49,159 nucleotides of DNA from Candidatus Babeliales bacterium (lineage in GTDB: Bacteria; Babelota; Babeliae; Babelales; Chromulinivoraceae), in assembly GCA_017992075.1 (NCBI GenBank), contig JAGOPI010000004.1:1-49159 (forward strand), in the 5' to 3' direction. The position numbers and the translations under genes are program-made. The notes beneath the pieces were generated by a model, which was not told where the DNA came from, ran no database searches, and was given only the letters and a program-made list of their open reading frames with translations. Below, one piece after another: positions 35,324-44,486 of the stretch; positions within the stretch are counted from its first letter, which is position 1, and every line of letters begins with the position of its first letter.

Positions 35324-36823
35324 TTACTTTAAAAACTCATAAGTTCGATACATGCGATCTAAAACACCACGTTTTTGTTGGTAGTTGAGATGATACGCTG
35401 AAAGTTCCTGTAAATCTTGTTGAATTAATTGTAGCTCTTCATTGGGCAAGCAAGAAATGTATGTTTTTAATCGACGTGTTAAAACGTGCATCATACCATC
35501 ATCTGCAAAAGAAACATGATTTTGAGAAGTTAACTTATTTAATGTTTTATCGATTTCACGAACAATCATTTGCATTGGTTTGTACCAAGATTCATGTTTA
35601 ATGTGTTTTAAATAAATGCTTTTCGTTCCGTAGTAAGCGCCAAAAGCGCCCAGTGCTGCGGGTGCAATTGCTGCCATAGCAATAGTTAATTGTTGTTGCT
35701 TTAAAGATTTGTCCATAACTTCAAAATTTTGATTTGCACAATCAAAAAGATTGCCTACGATTTGATTAAACCATACAAAAACGCTATTCAAGCGTGAATC
35801 GATTAACCACGTTTTAAAAGAATGTTCAGTTGGTAAATTATCAGGCTTTTTTAATTTAATTAATTTTTGATTTTGTTGATCCCATAATGCATCTTTTACT
35901 TCTGCTGCAGGTTCTTGAATATATTCTTTTAAAAAATAATTCCATGCTTCAATGGTTTTTTCTTGATACCTTGGCATATTAATTTCATGTTTTTTGTATA
36001 AAGCATATGTTCCAATGGCAGTCAATGCGATACAGCTGTATAAAAATCCATGACGAATAATGTGATGTGGTTGCGCATGAGTTTGCAATACTGCTTGATG
36101 ATTTTGCATTAAAGTTTGAATATTTTGATGAATCCAGATGGTATTTTGAAACAGTGCTTCTGATGCCTCAGAGTTTGGAAGTTGTAAGGTTTGAAAATGT
36201 TTATTGAGTGGTTCTATTGCTTGTAAAAGTCTGAATTCAAGGTCAGAACTATCTTGAATTTGCAATAATTGATGTTGTCCGTGCAATGCAATACCCAAAA
36301 GTAAAGTTGCTTCATCGGTTAATTTTTTTAAAACTTGAGCATGATTGCAGACCGATTTTTTTTGAGCTGGAGAATGGTACCAGTAAATAGGATGTTTGCG
36401 CAAAGTTGGTAACTTGTCATAAAATTTTTCAATTTCCCAGTAATCTAAAGAATTTAATGCTTGTTCGATCAGATCTTGTGTTTGTGCAATATAATCTTGA
36501 AATAACTTGGAATATAAATAGACAAGCATGATATTTTGTGAGTTTTTTAAATATTGATTAAATTGACTATCTAAATTTTTTTGTGGTGAAAGTAAAAAGA
36601 GATTAGAAATGGCATTGTGTTGTAGTATAGCCATTGGTCCACAATTTTTTGATAATTTATAAAAGCTTTGAAAGCCTTTTTTAAGAGTTTGACCATAGGC
36701 GTTATTTTTATCATTGATGTAATCAGTTTGTATTGCTTGTAGATTGTACAATAAAGTTGAGTTGTAAGATTGTAAATTATTTGCAATAAACAATATAGTA
36801 AAAAATATATTGAAATATTTCAT
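35324..36823 (-). CDS. Membrane-associated secreted protein of unknown function with two internal TM segments
   Basis: The ATG at 36823 follows AAGGAATAACTTGC and gives 499 residues with a signal peptide (FNIFFTILFIANNLQS). Two further hydrophobic segments lie near residues 256-276 and 379-404 (AMAAIAPAALGAFGAYYG). The remainder is helical and rich in Gln, Leu, Asn and Tyr. An in-frame start at 36847 is less likely. It is divergent from tamB with a shared promoter region. The pattern of long helical regions plus a glycine/alanine-rich hairpin of TM segments recalls membrane-inserted host-interaction proteins, but no family is recognised. Confidence 0.7.
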   Translation of the reverse strand: MKYFNIFFTILFIANNLQSYNSTLLYNLQAIQTDYINDKNNAYGQTLKKGFQSFYKLSKNCGPMAILQHNAISNLFLLSPQKNLDSQFNQYLKNSQNIMLVYLYSKLFQDYIAQTQDLIEQALNSLDYWEIEKFYDKLPTLRKHPIYWYHSPAQKKSVCNHAQVLKKLTDEATLLLGIALHGQHQLLQIQDSSDLEFRLLQAIEPLNKHFQTLQLPNSEASEALFQNTIWIHQNIQTLMQNHQAVLQTHAQPHHIIRHGFLYSCIALTAIGTYALYKKHEINMPRYQEKTIEAWNYFLKEYIQEPAAEVKDALWDQQNQKLIKLKKPDNLPTEHSFKTWLIDSRLNSVFVWFNQIVGNLFDCANQNFEVMDKSLKQQQLTIAMAAIAPAALGAFGAYYGTKSIYLKHIKHESWYKPMQMIVREIDKTLNKLTSQNHVSFADDGMMHVLTRRLKTYISCLPNEELQLIQQDLQELSAYHLNYQQKRGVLDRMYRTYEFLK

Positions 36824-36880
36824 GCAAGTTATTCCTTGAATTAGCAACTTTAACTTTTGTGAAAATATCCTTATAAATAA

Positions 36881-36942
36881 TATACCATAACTTCTTATTT
36901 TAAAAAATGGTAGAGAAGCTGTTGTTTTTGGATTATGGTATA
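36881..36942. promoter_or_regulatory. Divergent mirror-image promoter region of tamB and the leftward unknown gene
   Basis: TATACCATAA (36881-36890) and its exact complement TTATGGTATA (36933-36942) face each other across 42 bases. Each gives an extended -10 (TGG then TATACT rightward, TGG then TATATT leftward). The symmetry may reflect two promoters of the same type or an operator shared by both genes. Confidence 0.5.
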
Positions 36943-36981
36943 CTGATTTAAAAATACCAAAATTAAAAGTGTTATTCGTGT

Positions 36982-39756
36982 ATGAATATTTTAGGGATTC
37001 GTTTCAAAATTATTTTGCATATTTTAGCGGGACTTCTTCTGGGTGGCACTATTGCGCTTGTTTATTTGTCTTCAAGTGTGACATTTCGTCAATTTGTTGC
37101 ACAAAAAATAGAGCAACAGTTTGAGCATGATTATCAATGTAACATGCGAGCAACGCTAGATGAAATCGACTGGATTTCTTGTAAAATGGTATTTTCTGGA
37201 GTTTCGATTATTCCTCGATCTGAGGGTAATGATTTATCTGATCCAGCTTGGTCAATTGTGGCAGAAAAGTTACAGGTGCATGGTTCTTGGTTGTCGCTTT
37301 TTTTGAATGGTAAATTAAAAGTTTCATTATCATTGGAACATGTGATTATGATGGAAATTTTTGATCAGATGCCAGAAAAATTGTTACAATTTTGTCGTAC
37401 GATGTTTGGTGAAGTGAAAAATGCTCCAGTCTTGTATGATGTCATATCAATTACTGATGGTTTAATTTATTTTAAACGTTCTTGCGATGCTTTTAGTATA
37501 CAAATTCCATACACGTGTAACATGCATTCTGAAAAAGAAGCAACGCGTATGCAGTTTTATTTGCATGATGGAATGATTAGTTCTTCAGGTGATATTTGGG
37601 TTAAAAATATTGCAGGTTCCATTTTGTCAGATATCCCATTTGATGATTCTATTTCACAACTTTGTGCACAAGTGCAGTTAAATTATAATTTTTGTAAATT
37701 AGAGCAAGAAATTCCTGGTTTTTTGGCTGGAAAATTAGAGCATGGATCTGGTGAATTTGCACTTAAATCGCAAGATGGTTCTATTGTTGTTGATCCTATT
37801 AAAATTAAAATTACACCAACTCAGTGTTTGTGTGATGTTATGATTGCAGCAACAGCACAAGTTTTAAATTATTTGCAAGTTCCTGATGTTTTAAGTGATG
37901 TTGCTGGTCATGTTGATTTGGCGCTTTATGGTGATTTGTACAATATTTTACAAACAGTTCAAATGTCTTTGATTTTAGATAACATCATGTACAAATCTAA
38001 GCCGCTTATTCCTGGTGGAAAAATTTTGATCACTGAGCATGACAAACAAGGATTTTCTGGAGTTTTTGCAATGAATGAGCAACAAAAATGTGCTGTTCAA
38101 GTGTTTGCTTGTGATGAACAAAAAAAATGTAAAATTTTTAATTTAGTTGATATTGAGTTGCTATTTGATTCTGGTTATAAAATTTTAAAAAATGATTGTA
38201 ACGTTGAAATTGTGTATGAACCTACAGGAATAATTCATGGTCATTATAATATTACAATTCAAAATCTTTTATTATCAACCCTTTATGCATTGCAGGGAGA
38301 TTTTGAATTAAAAGATGGAAAAGTTACATTTTGTGGAACAATGAATGATGTTTCTTATTCTGGCGCTTTGCGTTTGTATCCTGATTATGTTTTTGAATCA
38401 TTTTCTGCTTATAGAGGTAATAATTTATTGATTGATTTTAATACTGATCCAACTGACCCTTTGTACGTTGTAGGTTCTGTTGATTTTTCAGTAGTTCATG
38501 ATGTTGTTCCGCCACTGTTTAAAATGTCTTTTGCAGAGGAAGGATCCTTTGTTTTTCGAGGATATTTAAAGGATGGTATTTGTAGTGTAACTATTCAAAC
38601 GTATTATGCACATATTCGAGTTCCGTATGTGTACAATGTTGTACAAAACGTGACAGCAACATGTGAATTTAATATTTATGAAAAAAAATTAGTGTTCAAG
38701 GATGTTGATGTTGAATGGTACGAAGGAAAAATTTCTTGTTCCGTTGCTAAAGTTTATTTTGATAAAAATTTAAATTGGAATTTTGTGCATGCGCCTTTAA
38801 TGCTTCATGATGTTATGTTGAGTTGGAATAAAGGTCTATACGGTTTAGTCTCAGGTAGAATTTTGCTTAACAAGTCTGAAACTTCTCAACATTTGCAGAT
38901 TCAAGGGCAATTGATGATGCAAAAAGCAGAATTAAAAGAAAATATTTTTTCAACAGAATTTCAAGAACTTTTATCTGGTATGAATAGTTCTTCATCATCA
39001 GTTGATCAAGCATTGCAACCATATGTTGATATTTCCTTGTTTACGAAAAATTCGTTGCAAATTAATACCTCTTTTTTAACAGCAAAAGCATTGGTTGATG
39101 TGCGAGTGCAAGGACTTTTACATAAAACAGATCTTTTAGGTTCAATTAAATTGATTTCAGGGTTTTTAAATTTTCCATTTAAATCGCTTGAAATTGTGGA
39201 TGGTAAAATTCTTTTTATTCCTGAACAGTCATTATTTGATCCAATGGTTGAGTTTGTCGCTAAAGGAAAATTAAAACGTTTTGGAGTAACATTAAAAGCT
39301 TGGGGTTCAGCTCTTGATCCTCATGTACAATTTGAAGCGCAACCATATTTAAGTGAAGAGCAAATTATTTCATTACTTTTACTTGGCGTTGAAGATCAAT
39401 CATTGAGTTTAATGGTTCCTGCATTTTTGACACAGCGATTAAAAGATATTATTTTTGGGCCTGCGCTTTCAAATATAAAATTACAGTCAGTTTTTGATCG
39501 ATTGTTGCAATCATTAAAATATGTTCGGTTTATTCCTCAATTTACTAATCAAACTGGTCGTGGTGGTGTGCGTGGCATTTTTGAAGTTGATGCAACAGAG
39601 CATTTGCAAGGAAAAATTGATACAAATTTTGCGCATTTGGAGGATACAAAATTTGATATTGATTATTCTGCAACAGATGATGTAACGTTTCGATTACAAA
39701 AAGATGGTCCAAGTACGTATGGAGGGCAGGTAGAATTTCGTTGGAAATTTTCTTAA
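36982..39756 (+). CDS. tamB: TamB-like translocation/assembly protein (AsmA-superfamily, DUF490 C-terminus)
   Basis: TamB-type proteins bridge inner and outer membranes, linked to barrel assembly and lipid transport. The 924 residues (short; many are 1200 or more) begin with a single membrane anchor (ILHILAGLLLGGTIALVYL, about residues 11-29) and continue as beta-rich repeats. The last 250 residues hold the DUF490 words ISGFLNFPFKSLEIVDGKI, DPMVEFVAKG, LTLKAWGSALDPHVQF-type text, PYLSEEQIISLLLLG and a C-terminal barrel-like tail ending WKFS. There is no neighbouring tamA. It is followed at 28 bases by the PLD-like run. Confidence 0.85.
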   Translation: MNILGIRFKIILHILAGLLLGGTIALVYLSSSVTFRQFVAQKIEQQFEHDYQCNMRATLDEIDWISCKMVFSGVSIIPRSEGNDLSDPAWSIVAEKLQVHGSWLSLFLNGKLKVSLSLEHVIMMEIFDQMPEKLLQFCRTMFGEVKNAPVLYDVISITDGLIYFKRSCDAFSIQIPYTCNMHSEKEATRMQFYLHDGMISSSGDIWVKNIAGSILSDIPFDDSISQLCAQVQLNYNFCKLEQEIPGFLAGKLEHGSGEFALKSQDGSIVVDPIKIKITPTQCLCDVMIAATAQVLNYLQVPDVLSDVAGHVDLALYGDLYNILQTVQMSLILDNIMYKSKPLIPGGKILITEHDKQGFSGVFAMNEQQKCAVQVFACDEQKKCKIFNLVDIELLFDSGYKILKNDCNVEIVYEPTGIIHGHYNITIQNLLLSTLYALQGDFELKDGKVTFCGTMNDVSYSGALRLYPDYVFESFSAYRGNNLLIDFNTDPTDPLYVVGSVDFSVVHDVVPPLFKMSFAEEGSFVFRGYLKDGICSVTIQTYYAHIRVPYVYNVVQNVTATCEFNIYEKKLVFKDVDVEWYEGKISCSVAKVYFDKNLNWNFVHAPLMLHDVMLSWNKGLYGLVSGRILLNKSETSQHLQIQGQLMMQKAELKENIFSTEFQELLSGMNSSSSSVDQALQPYVDISLFTKNSLQINTSFLTAKALVDVRVQGLLHKTDLLGSIKLISGFLNFPFKSLEIVDGKILFIPEQSLFDPMVEFVAKGKLKRFGVTLKAWGSALDPHVQFEAQPYLSEEQIISLLLLGVEDQSLSLMVPAFLTQRLKDIIFGPALSNIKLQSVFDRLLQSLKYVRFIPQFTNQTGRGGVRGIFEVDATEHLQGKIDTNFAHLEDTKFDIDYSATDDVTFRLQKDGPSTYGGQVEFRWKFS

Positions 39757-39784
39757 TTTTTTAATGTACGAAAGGGTGTAAATT

Positions 39785-40411
39785 ATGGTTTTTAAAAAAC
39801 AGATTATTTTTGGAATAATTTTATTGCAACATGTTTACACATTTTCAATGTATCGTGCGAATTGTACGCCTTTTGCATCTGTGCAGCGAAAAAAAATGAA
39901 ATCTGTTTTTTATGGTCTTATAGATACAGCGAAAGTTTCGATATTTGTTTCTATTTTTACCATTGTGGATAAAGAAGTTGCTCGAAAGTTAGCTCTTGCA
40001 AAAGCTCGAGGTGTTAAGGTCAAGGTGATTATGGATGCAGCTTCAGATCGAAATGGATATGGAATTAAAGAGTTGTTAGAAGAATTTAAAATTCCTACGT
40101 TGATTTATAAAACTTCTTGTGGCATCAATCATAATAAATATTTGATTGTTGATGATAAAAAATCTTGGATTTCATCTATGAATTTTACCAATCCCGCTTA
40201 CGATAAAAATCGTGAAAGTGCTGTTTTGATTTACAGTCAACCCGTTGCAACTTTTTTTAAAACAGATTTTCAAGAAATCTGCAAAAAAATTCAAGAACAA
40301 GTTAGGCTTGAACGGTTAAATAAAAGAAAAATTGAAGAAGAGTTAGCGCTTGAAAAACAAAAGCATCAGGAGCGTATGCGTTCTTGGCGCGCAGCTCGAA
40401 GAAAGGTTTAA
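39785..40411 (+). CDS. Secreted phospholipase-D-like protein, intact single HKD motif (first of three paralogues)
   Basis: The 208-residue product has a signal peptide (IIFGIILLQHVYTFS) and a single PLD-like module of the small Nuc/Zucchini type. The catalytic HxK(x)4D is complete at H116, K118 and D123 (HNKYLIVD), followed by SSMNFTN. The C-terminal 40 residues are a charged helix (EELALEKQKHQERM). Such proteins work as dimers, cutting phosphodiester bonds in lipids or nucleic acid; the substrate is unknown. AGGGTGTAAATT is the ribosome site. Its stop codon directly abuts the GTG of the next paralogue. Confidence 0.8.
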   Translation: MVFKKQIIFGIILLQHVYTFSMYRANCTPFASVQRKKMKSVFYGLIDTAKVSIFVSIFTIVDKEVARKLALAKARGVKVKVIMDAASDRNGYGIKELLEEFKIPTLIYKTSCGINHNKYLIVDDKKSWISSMNFTNPAYDKNRESAVLIYSQPVATFFKTDFQEICKKIQEQVRLERLNKRKIEEELALEKQKHQERMRSWRAARRKV

Positions 40412-40978
40412 GTGAATATTTCATGGATTTTTATAAGCTTATTTTTTATACATAGTTTTCTTTGTTCATTTTCTCAGGTTTTGTTTCGACCGCGCGATGA
40501 TATAAAAGCTTATTTAATTCAGTTGATTCAAGAAGAACGATTTTCGATTGATGCTGCGGTTTACATGTTGACTGATAAATCGATAGCACAAGAATTGGTA
40601 AACGCTTATGTTCGTGGTGTGAAAGTTCGTTTAGTGCTTGATCAAATTTCGATGGGTGAAAAATATGGAAAAGGTTTATGGTTGCAGCAAAGTGGTATTC
40701 CTATTTTTGTGCATCAAGCTGCAAATTTAAATGCTTTTTTTATGCCAATTATGCATCATAAATTTTTTATTTTTGGTTTTAATTCTCGAATGCATAGCAG
40801 TATTGTATGGACTGGATCTTTTAACTGTACAGCTTCAGCATCACGGCTTCATGATGAAAATGTGATCCTGACTGATGATATGCATGTGATTGGAGAATAT
40901 AAACAATGTTTTGTAATGCTGATGCAGCGACTGAGTGTTTATCGTTATTTTAATTTTGAAAATGAATCATGTGAATGA
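40412..40978 (+). CDS. Secreted phospholipase-D-like protein with a damaged HKD motif (second paralogue)
   Basis: The GTG start lies directly after the previous stop codon, with AAAGG six bases upstream, so translation is probably coupled. The product of 188 residues has a signal peptide (IFISLFFIHSFLCSFS) and a PLD fold: SIDAAVYMLTD, VRGVKVRLVLD, HHKFFIFG and TGSFNCT. H115 and K117 are kept, but the HKD aspartate position (122) is Gly. Activity may be lost or changed. It overlaps the third paralogue's upstream region by 4 bases. Confidence 0.75.
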   Translation: MNISWIFISLFFIHSFLCSFSQVLFRPRDDIKAYLIQLIQEERFSIDAAVYMLTDKSIAQELVNAYVRGVKVRLVLDQISMGEKYGKGLWLQQSGIPIFVHQAANLNAFFMPIMHHKFFIFGFNSRMHSSIVWTGSFNCTASASRLHDENVILTDDMHVIGEYKQCFVMLMQRLSVYRYFNFENESCE

Positions 40979-40992
40979 AAAGGGAAAGAAAT

Positions 40993-41469
40993 ATGAATAA
41001 AAAAGTTTTTTATTTAGCAATTTTAATAATTGTTCCTAATATTAATGCAAAATTTTTTTTGCGTACATCGCATCAAATTTTTTATAAAACATTAAAAGAA
41101 GCTGTTAGGTATTCTGATGCAAAAGTGATTTACCTTATTATGCTTGGCTGTCCTAGTCTTCAAAATGCCTGCTTGCATGAACTGCATACAAATTCTTCTC
41201 GATTATTAAAAGTTAAATTGATCACAGATTGTAAGTTTGATCTTTGGAGATATCCATATTTTTCACAAGCATACGTTGGAGAACAAAAAAAATATGCAAA
41301 TAGTCAGTCAGCATTAATCATGGGTTCTTTATATAAACCATTAATCGCTTTTGAAACAAAGTCCCGTTTTTTAACTTATGAATCTGCAATTATTAATAAT
41401 CGTCAAGATCTTGAATTGATCAAAAAAGAATTTGAGCAAAGATGGGAAAATTTAAAAAATGATAAATGA
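40993..41469 (+). CDS. Secreted degenerate phospholipase-D-like protein without catalytic motif (third paralogue)
   Basis: The ATG at 40993 follows AAGGGAAAGAA; the in-frame start at 40975 overlaps the previous gene. The 158-residue product has a signal peptide (VFYLAILIIVPNINA). It aligns by eye with its neighbours at the end (SALIMGS...ESAIINNRQDLELIKKEFEQRW against ESAVLIYSQP...), but has no HxK...D at the expected site. It is probably a non-catalytic relative. Its last 18 bases overlap the convergent rluD gene. Confidence 0.65.
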   Translation: MNKKVFYLAILIIVPNINAKFFLRTSHQIFYKTLKEAVRYSDAKVIYLIMLGCPSLQNACLHELHTNSSRLLKVKLITDCKFDLWRYPYFSQAYVGEQKKYANSQSALIMGSLYKPLIAFETKSRFLTYESAIINNRQDLELIKKEFEQRWENLKNDK

Positions 41470-42426
41470 TTGTAAATCGTTGATAATTTTTTGTAAATCA
41501 TCAGGTATTGGGCTGTTAAAGTGATATTTTTGATGATCAAATTCAAATTCAAGTTGATGTGCATGAAGTGCATGTCGTTTTAAAATTTTTGATGATTTTC
41601 CGTAGAGCATGTCTGCTAAAAGTGGAAATCCTAAAGCTGCAAAGTGTACTCGAATTTGATGTGTTCTGCCGGTAATTGGTTTAATTTCGACCAGAGAATA
41701 ATCTTTAAAATAGGTGAGTACTTTGTAATGTGTTACAGCATCGCGACTGTTCATTCTTTTTGTTGTGTTTGTAAAATGGTGCATTTTGTTACGAATGACA
41801 TGGTGACGACCAATAAAAAAATCGATAGTTCCTGTTGCTGGTGGATGGCCAAGCACAATAGCTAAATAAGTTTTATGAATTTTTCGAGCTTTAAACATTT
41901 CAGTCATTGTTGCGTGAGCATGATTAGTTCGAGGAATGATCATTAAACCTGAAGTGTCTTTATCAAGACGATGAACAATGCCTGGTCGATCAATGAGCCC
42001 AACATGTGCAATTTCTTCATGTGCATCAACGACCCAATCGCTTAAAGTTACTTCACTATAATTTTTATTGGGTGCATGAACAACAAGTCCTGCAGGTTTG
42101 TTGATGATTAAAAAATCATCATGTTTTGCAATGATTTGCACATTAAGGTCTGCTGGAATTTCCTTTTTTGCTATCGTGTCAGATTCACCAGGAAATTGAA
42201 TAAAAATGGTATCACTTGTTTTTAAAATAAAGCTAGATTTAACTATTTTTGTTTGATTAACCGTGACCAGTTTTTCTTTAAAAAGTTTTTGTAAAAATGA
42301 ACGAGAATATTGACTAAAATGGGCTGTGATAAATTTATCGATACGAAGACCATTGCTCTGCTCGTCAACGGTGATTGAAAATGTTGATGCTTGTTTGATA
42401 GATTGATCGGTCACGTAAGGCCCCAC
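41452..42426 (-). CDS. rluD: 23S rRNA pseudouridine synthase, RluD type
   Basis: RluD makes pseudouridines in 23S rRNA helix 69. The 324 residues comprise an N-terminal S4 domain (LRIDKFITAHFSQYSRSFLQK) and the catalytic domain with the Asp in GIVHRLDKDTSGLMI. The later motifs FKARKIHKTYLAIV and GRTHQIRVH are also present. The frame is open to a GTG at 42426; a second GTG four codons in has GGGGCC before it and may be the real start. The 3' end overlaps the third PLD-like gene by 18 bases, a sign of a compact genome. Confidence 0.95.
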   Translation of the reverse strand: MGPYVTDQSIKQASTFSITVDEQSNGLRIDKFITAHFSQYSRSFLQKLFKEKLVTVNQTKIVKSSFILKTSDTIFIQFPGESDTIAKKEIPADLNVQIIAKHDDFLIINKPAGLVVHAPNKNYSEVTLSDWVVDAHEEIAHVGLIDRPGIVHRLDKDTSGLMIIPRTNHAHATMTEMFKARKIHKTYLAIVLGHPPATGTIDFFIGRHHVIRNKMHHFTNTTKRMNSRDAVTHYKVLTYFKDYSLVEIKPITGRTHQIRVHFAALGFPLLADMLYGKSSKILKRHALHAHQLEFEFDHQKYHFNSPIPDDLQKIINDLQSFIIF

Positions 42427-42765
42427 ATTTAAAATGGACTTTTAATAATTTTTAAATCCCACATTTTGGCGTCATTAAGGATTTGATGAATATATTGCGT
42501 TTGTTTTTCAAAGTTTTAACGTAGGAGTAATGATGATTTGTTTCATTTTTTATGTCATCCCGGCTTTGAACGGGGATCTAAGTCCTTATGTTTAGTATAT
42601 GATAATGCTTTAAAAGCGTCAAAAAATTCAATTTTATAGGCCTGAAGGTGTATTTTTTTACAAAGTTGTACTACAGTATGAAGGCACAGGTTTGATTTTG
42701 CAGCATTCTTATTGAAAAAATAATAAAATTAGGGTTTATTTTGGGACTTAAATGAGGAGCTTTTT
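42427..42765. other. Gene-free spacer before mgtE
   Basis: This 339-base spacer contains one dispersed hairpin repeat (42554-42578) and AT-rich DNA. I looked for an M-box Mg-sensing leader before mgtE and did not see one. Confidence 0.5.
42554..42578 (+). repeat. Dispersed hairpin repeat, copy 3
   Basis: GTCATCCCG, core GCTTTGAA, CGGGGATC. It is the same element as at 34976 and 35282 with one C missing from the left arm. Confidence 0.75.
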
Positions 42766-44118
42766 ATGGAATCAAAATACCTGTATGAATCAATTCTTGC
42801 AAACATTGATGAAGTGATTGCGCAAACAACGCCACAAGGTATTGCATTATGGCAATCTTTTCTAGATATGCATCCTGCGGATAGTGCTAAATTGTTAACT
42901 CATCTTTCAGATGATTGTTTAATCAAACTTTTTTTAAAACTTTCTCAGCCTAAGCAATTGGAATTGTTTGAAGAGTTGCCTGATCATGATAAAGAAAAAA
43001 TTTTAGAACATCTTGACGATCTGCAAAAAGCATTTATTTTACGTCAAACTCCCATTGATGATTTAACTGATTTATTTGATCAACTTTCTGATAAAGAATT
43101 AAAAAAATATTTAGATATTTTGCACAAAAAAGATAAGCAACGAGTGTTGTCTTTGATGAAATTTCCAGCAGATAGTGCTGGTGGTATTATGACACTTGAT
43201 TTTGTGACCCTAATTCAAGATTTAACGGTTGAAAAAGCAGTTTCTATTTTGCAACGAGTAAAGCCAAACATTGACTTGCATCGTCAAATTTATGTGACTG
43301 ATCAGCAAAATAAATTGGTTGGTTATATTAATTTAGAAGATTTAGTTTTAAAGTCTCCCAATACTCGTCTTGAATCATTTTTAAAGCAGGTTCCTTGTAC
43401 GGCACAGGTGCAAGAAGATCAGGAAAAAGTGGCTCAAAAAATGGTGCACTACGGTATGATGACCGTGCCTGTTGTAAATGAACAGCAATTTTTACTTGGT
43501 GTTATTCCTGAAGATACATTAATTGATGTTATTCAACAGGAAGCAACTGAAGACGTACAAAGAATTTCTGCAGCTCCGATTGCAACATCATATTTTGAAA
43601 TGTCTTTATGGTATTTGCTTTATCAGCGTAGTTTTATTTTGGGAATTTTGTTGATCATGGGATCACTCACTAGTTTTATTGTCGGTCATTTTGAGTCAAC
43701 ATTGACTCCATTTTTAATTTTATTTTTTACGATGTTGGTGAGTACGGGTGGAAATACGGGTGGTCAAACTTCTGCAATTGCAATTCAAGCAATGTCGTCA
43801 GGGGATTTGAATGAAACAAATACGATGCGATTTATCGCACGTGAATTTTTGATAGGAACGATGTTAGCATTTGTTCTTGCGTGCATTGCATTCATGAGAG
43901 TTTATGTTTGGTATGGTGAATTTATAGGTAGCTTTGTCGTAAGTTTATCGCTTGGGTTAATTGTTTTAATGTCAGTTTTACTTGGCGCTTGTTTTCCGAT
44001 TGTGCTAAAAAAATTAGGTGTTGACCCTGCATTTTCTGCAAGTCCTTTGCTCGCAACTGTCATGGATATTTTAGGAATTTTTATCTATTGTTATGTCGCA
44101 TACTTGATTTTAACGTAA
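42766..44118 (+). CDS. mgtE: Magnesium transporter MgtE
   Basis: MgtE is a Mg2+ channel gated by its own cytosolic Mg-sensing domains. At 450 residues it has the normal architecture: an N-terminal superhelical domain (1 to about 130), two CBS domains (about 130-255, starting FPADSAGGIMT), then five membrane segments with the signature STGGNTGGQTSAIAIQAM and the C-terminal GVDPAFSASPLLATVMDILG. GAGGAGCTTTTT is a strong ribosome site. It is monocistronic, followed by a promoter for the tRNA genes. Confidence 0.96.
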   Translation: MESKYLYESILANIDEVIAQTTPQGIALWQSFLDMHPADSAKLLTHLSDDCLIKLFLKLSQPKQLELFEELPDHDKEKILEHLDDLQKAFILRQTPIDDLTDLFDQLSDKELKKYLDILHKKDKQRVLSLMKFPADSAGGIMTLDFVTLIQDLTVEKAVSILQRVKPNIDLHRQIYVTDQQNKLVGYINLEDLVLKSPNTRLESFLKQVPCTAQVQEDQEKVAQKMVHYGMMTVPVVNEQQFLLGVIPEDTLIDVIQQEATEDVQRISAAPIATSYFEMSLWYLLYQRSFILGILLIMGSLTSFIVGHFESTLTPFLILFFTMLVSTGGNTGGQTSAIAIQAMSSGDLNETNTMRFIAREFLIGTMLAFVLACIAFMRVYVWYGEFIGSFVVSLSLGLIVLMSVLLGACFPIVLKKLGVDPAFSASPLLATVMDILGIFIYCYVAYLILT

Positions 44119-44134
44119 TTTTTATTGAATTTTC

Positions 44135-44163
44135 TTGACAAGAACGGCCTAGATTAGTACTTT
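44135..44163 (+). promoter_or_regulatory. Promoter upstream of the tRNA genes
   Basis: TTGACA (44135-44140), 17 bases, TACTTT (44158-44163). The start would be near 44170, about 100 bases before tRNA-Lys. Confidence 0.55.
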
Positions 44164-44267
44164 ATTAATAATCTTTCATAAATCTATCTTATTTTATTTA
44201 TAATCGTTTAAGATTTGATTCTGCAAAGAATTCCTTTGAAATTTTTTGATGAGAAAAATAAATGTGA

Positions 44268-44343
44268 GAGCCGCTAGCTCAGTCGGTAGAGCAACAGCCT
44301 TTTAAGCTGTGGGTCGTTGGTTCGATTCCAACGCGGCTCACCA
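44268..44343 (+). tRNA. tRNA-Lys (anticodon UUU)
   Basis: A full cloverleaf is visible. The acceptor GAGCCGC pairs with GCGGCTC, the D arm contains GCTCAGTCGGTAGAGC, and the anticodon stem ACAGC/GCTGT has loop CTTTTAA giving UUU. The T arm contains GGTTCGATTCC, and ACCA is encoded. The final A is also the first base of a perfect hairpin. Confidence 0.96.
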
Positions 44344-44365
44344 TTCAGTTGCATTGCAACTGAAT
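44343..44365. repeat. Perfect 10-pair hairpin with ATT loop at the tRNA-Lys 3' end
   Basis: ATTCAGTTGC pairs with GCAACTGAAT around ATT. It begins on the CCA tail. No T run follows, so it is not a simple terminator. Confidence 0.8.
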
Positions 44366-44379
44366 GACAAGCAATTCTG

Positions 44380-44475
44380 TTTAAATGACTTTTTTTATTA
44401 CGTGACGTTGTCACTAAATATTAAGACCAAAATGGTCAAATTACCTACATTTTAATTTTCATTAAAAAAAATTGT
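44380..44475 (+). repeat. Two-hairpin repeat element, copy A
   Basis: It begins AAATGACTTTTTTTATTAC, then the hairpin GTGAC-GTT-GTCAC (44402-44414), a short AT linker (TAAATATTAA), the hairpin GACCA-AAA-TGGTC (44425-44437), and an AT tail. The lead sequence and hairpin positions match copy B at 46344, while both stem sequences differ and remain paired. Confidence 0.65.
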
Positions 44476-44486
44476 TGAAATTATAC

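Noticed and set aside
42600-42765. Possible Mg-sensing (M-box) leader before mgtE
   Set aside because: None of the M-box conserved stretches could be found; only AT-rich sequence and weak repeats are present.
44402-44437. Hairpins of repeat copy A read as a terminator between the two tRNA genes
   Set aside because: The T run precedes the first hairpin on the plus strand and becomes an A run on the other strand, so neither direction fits an intrinsic terminator.
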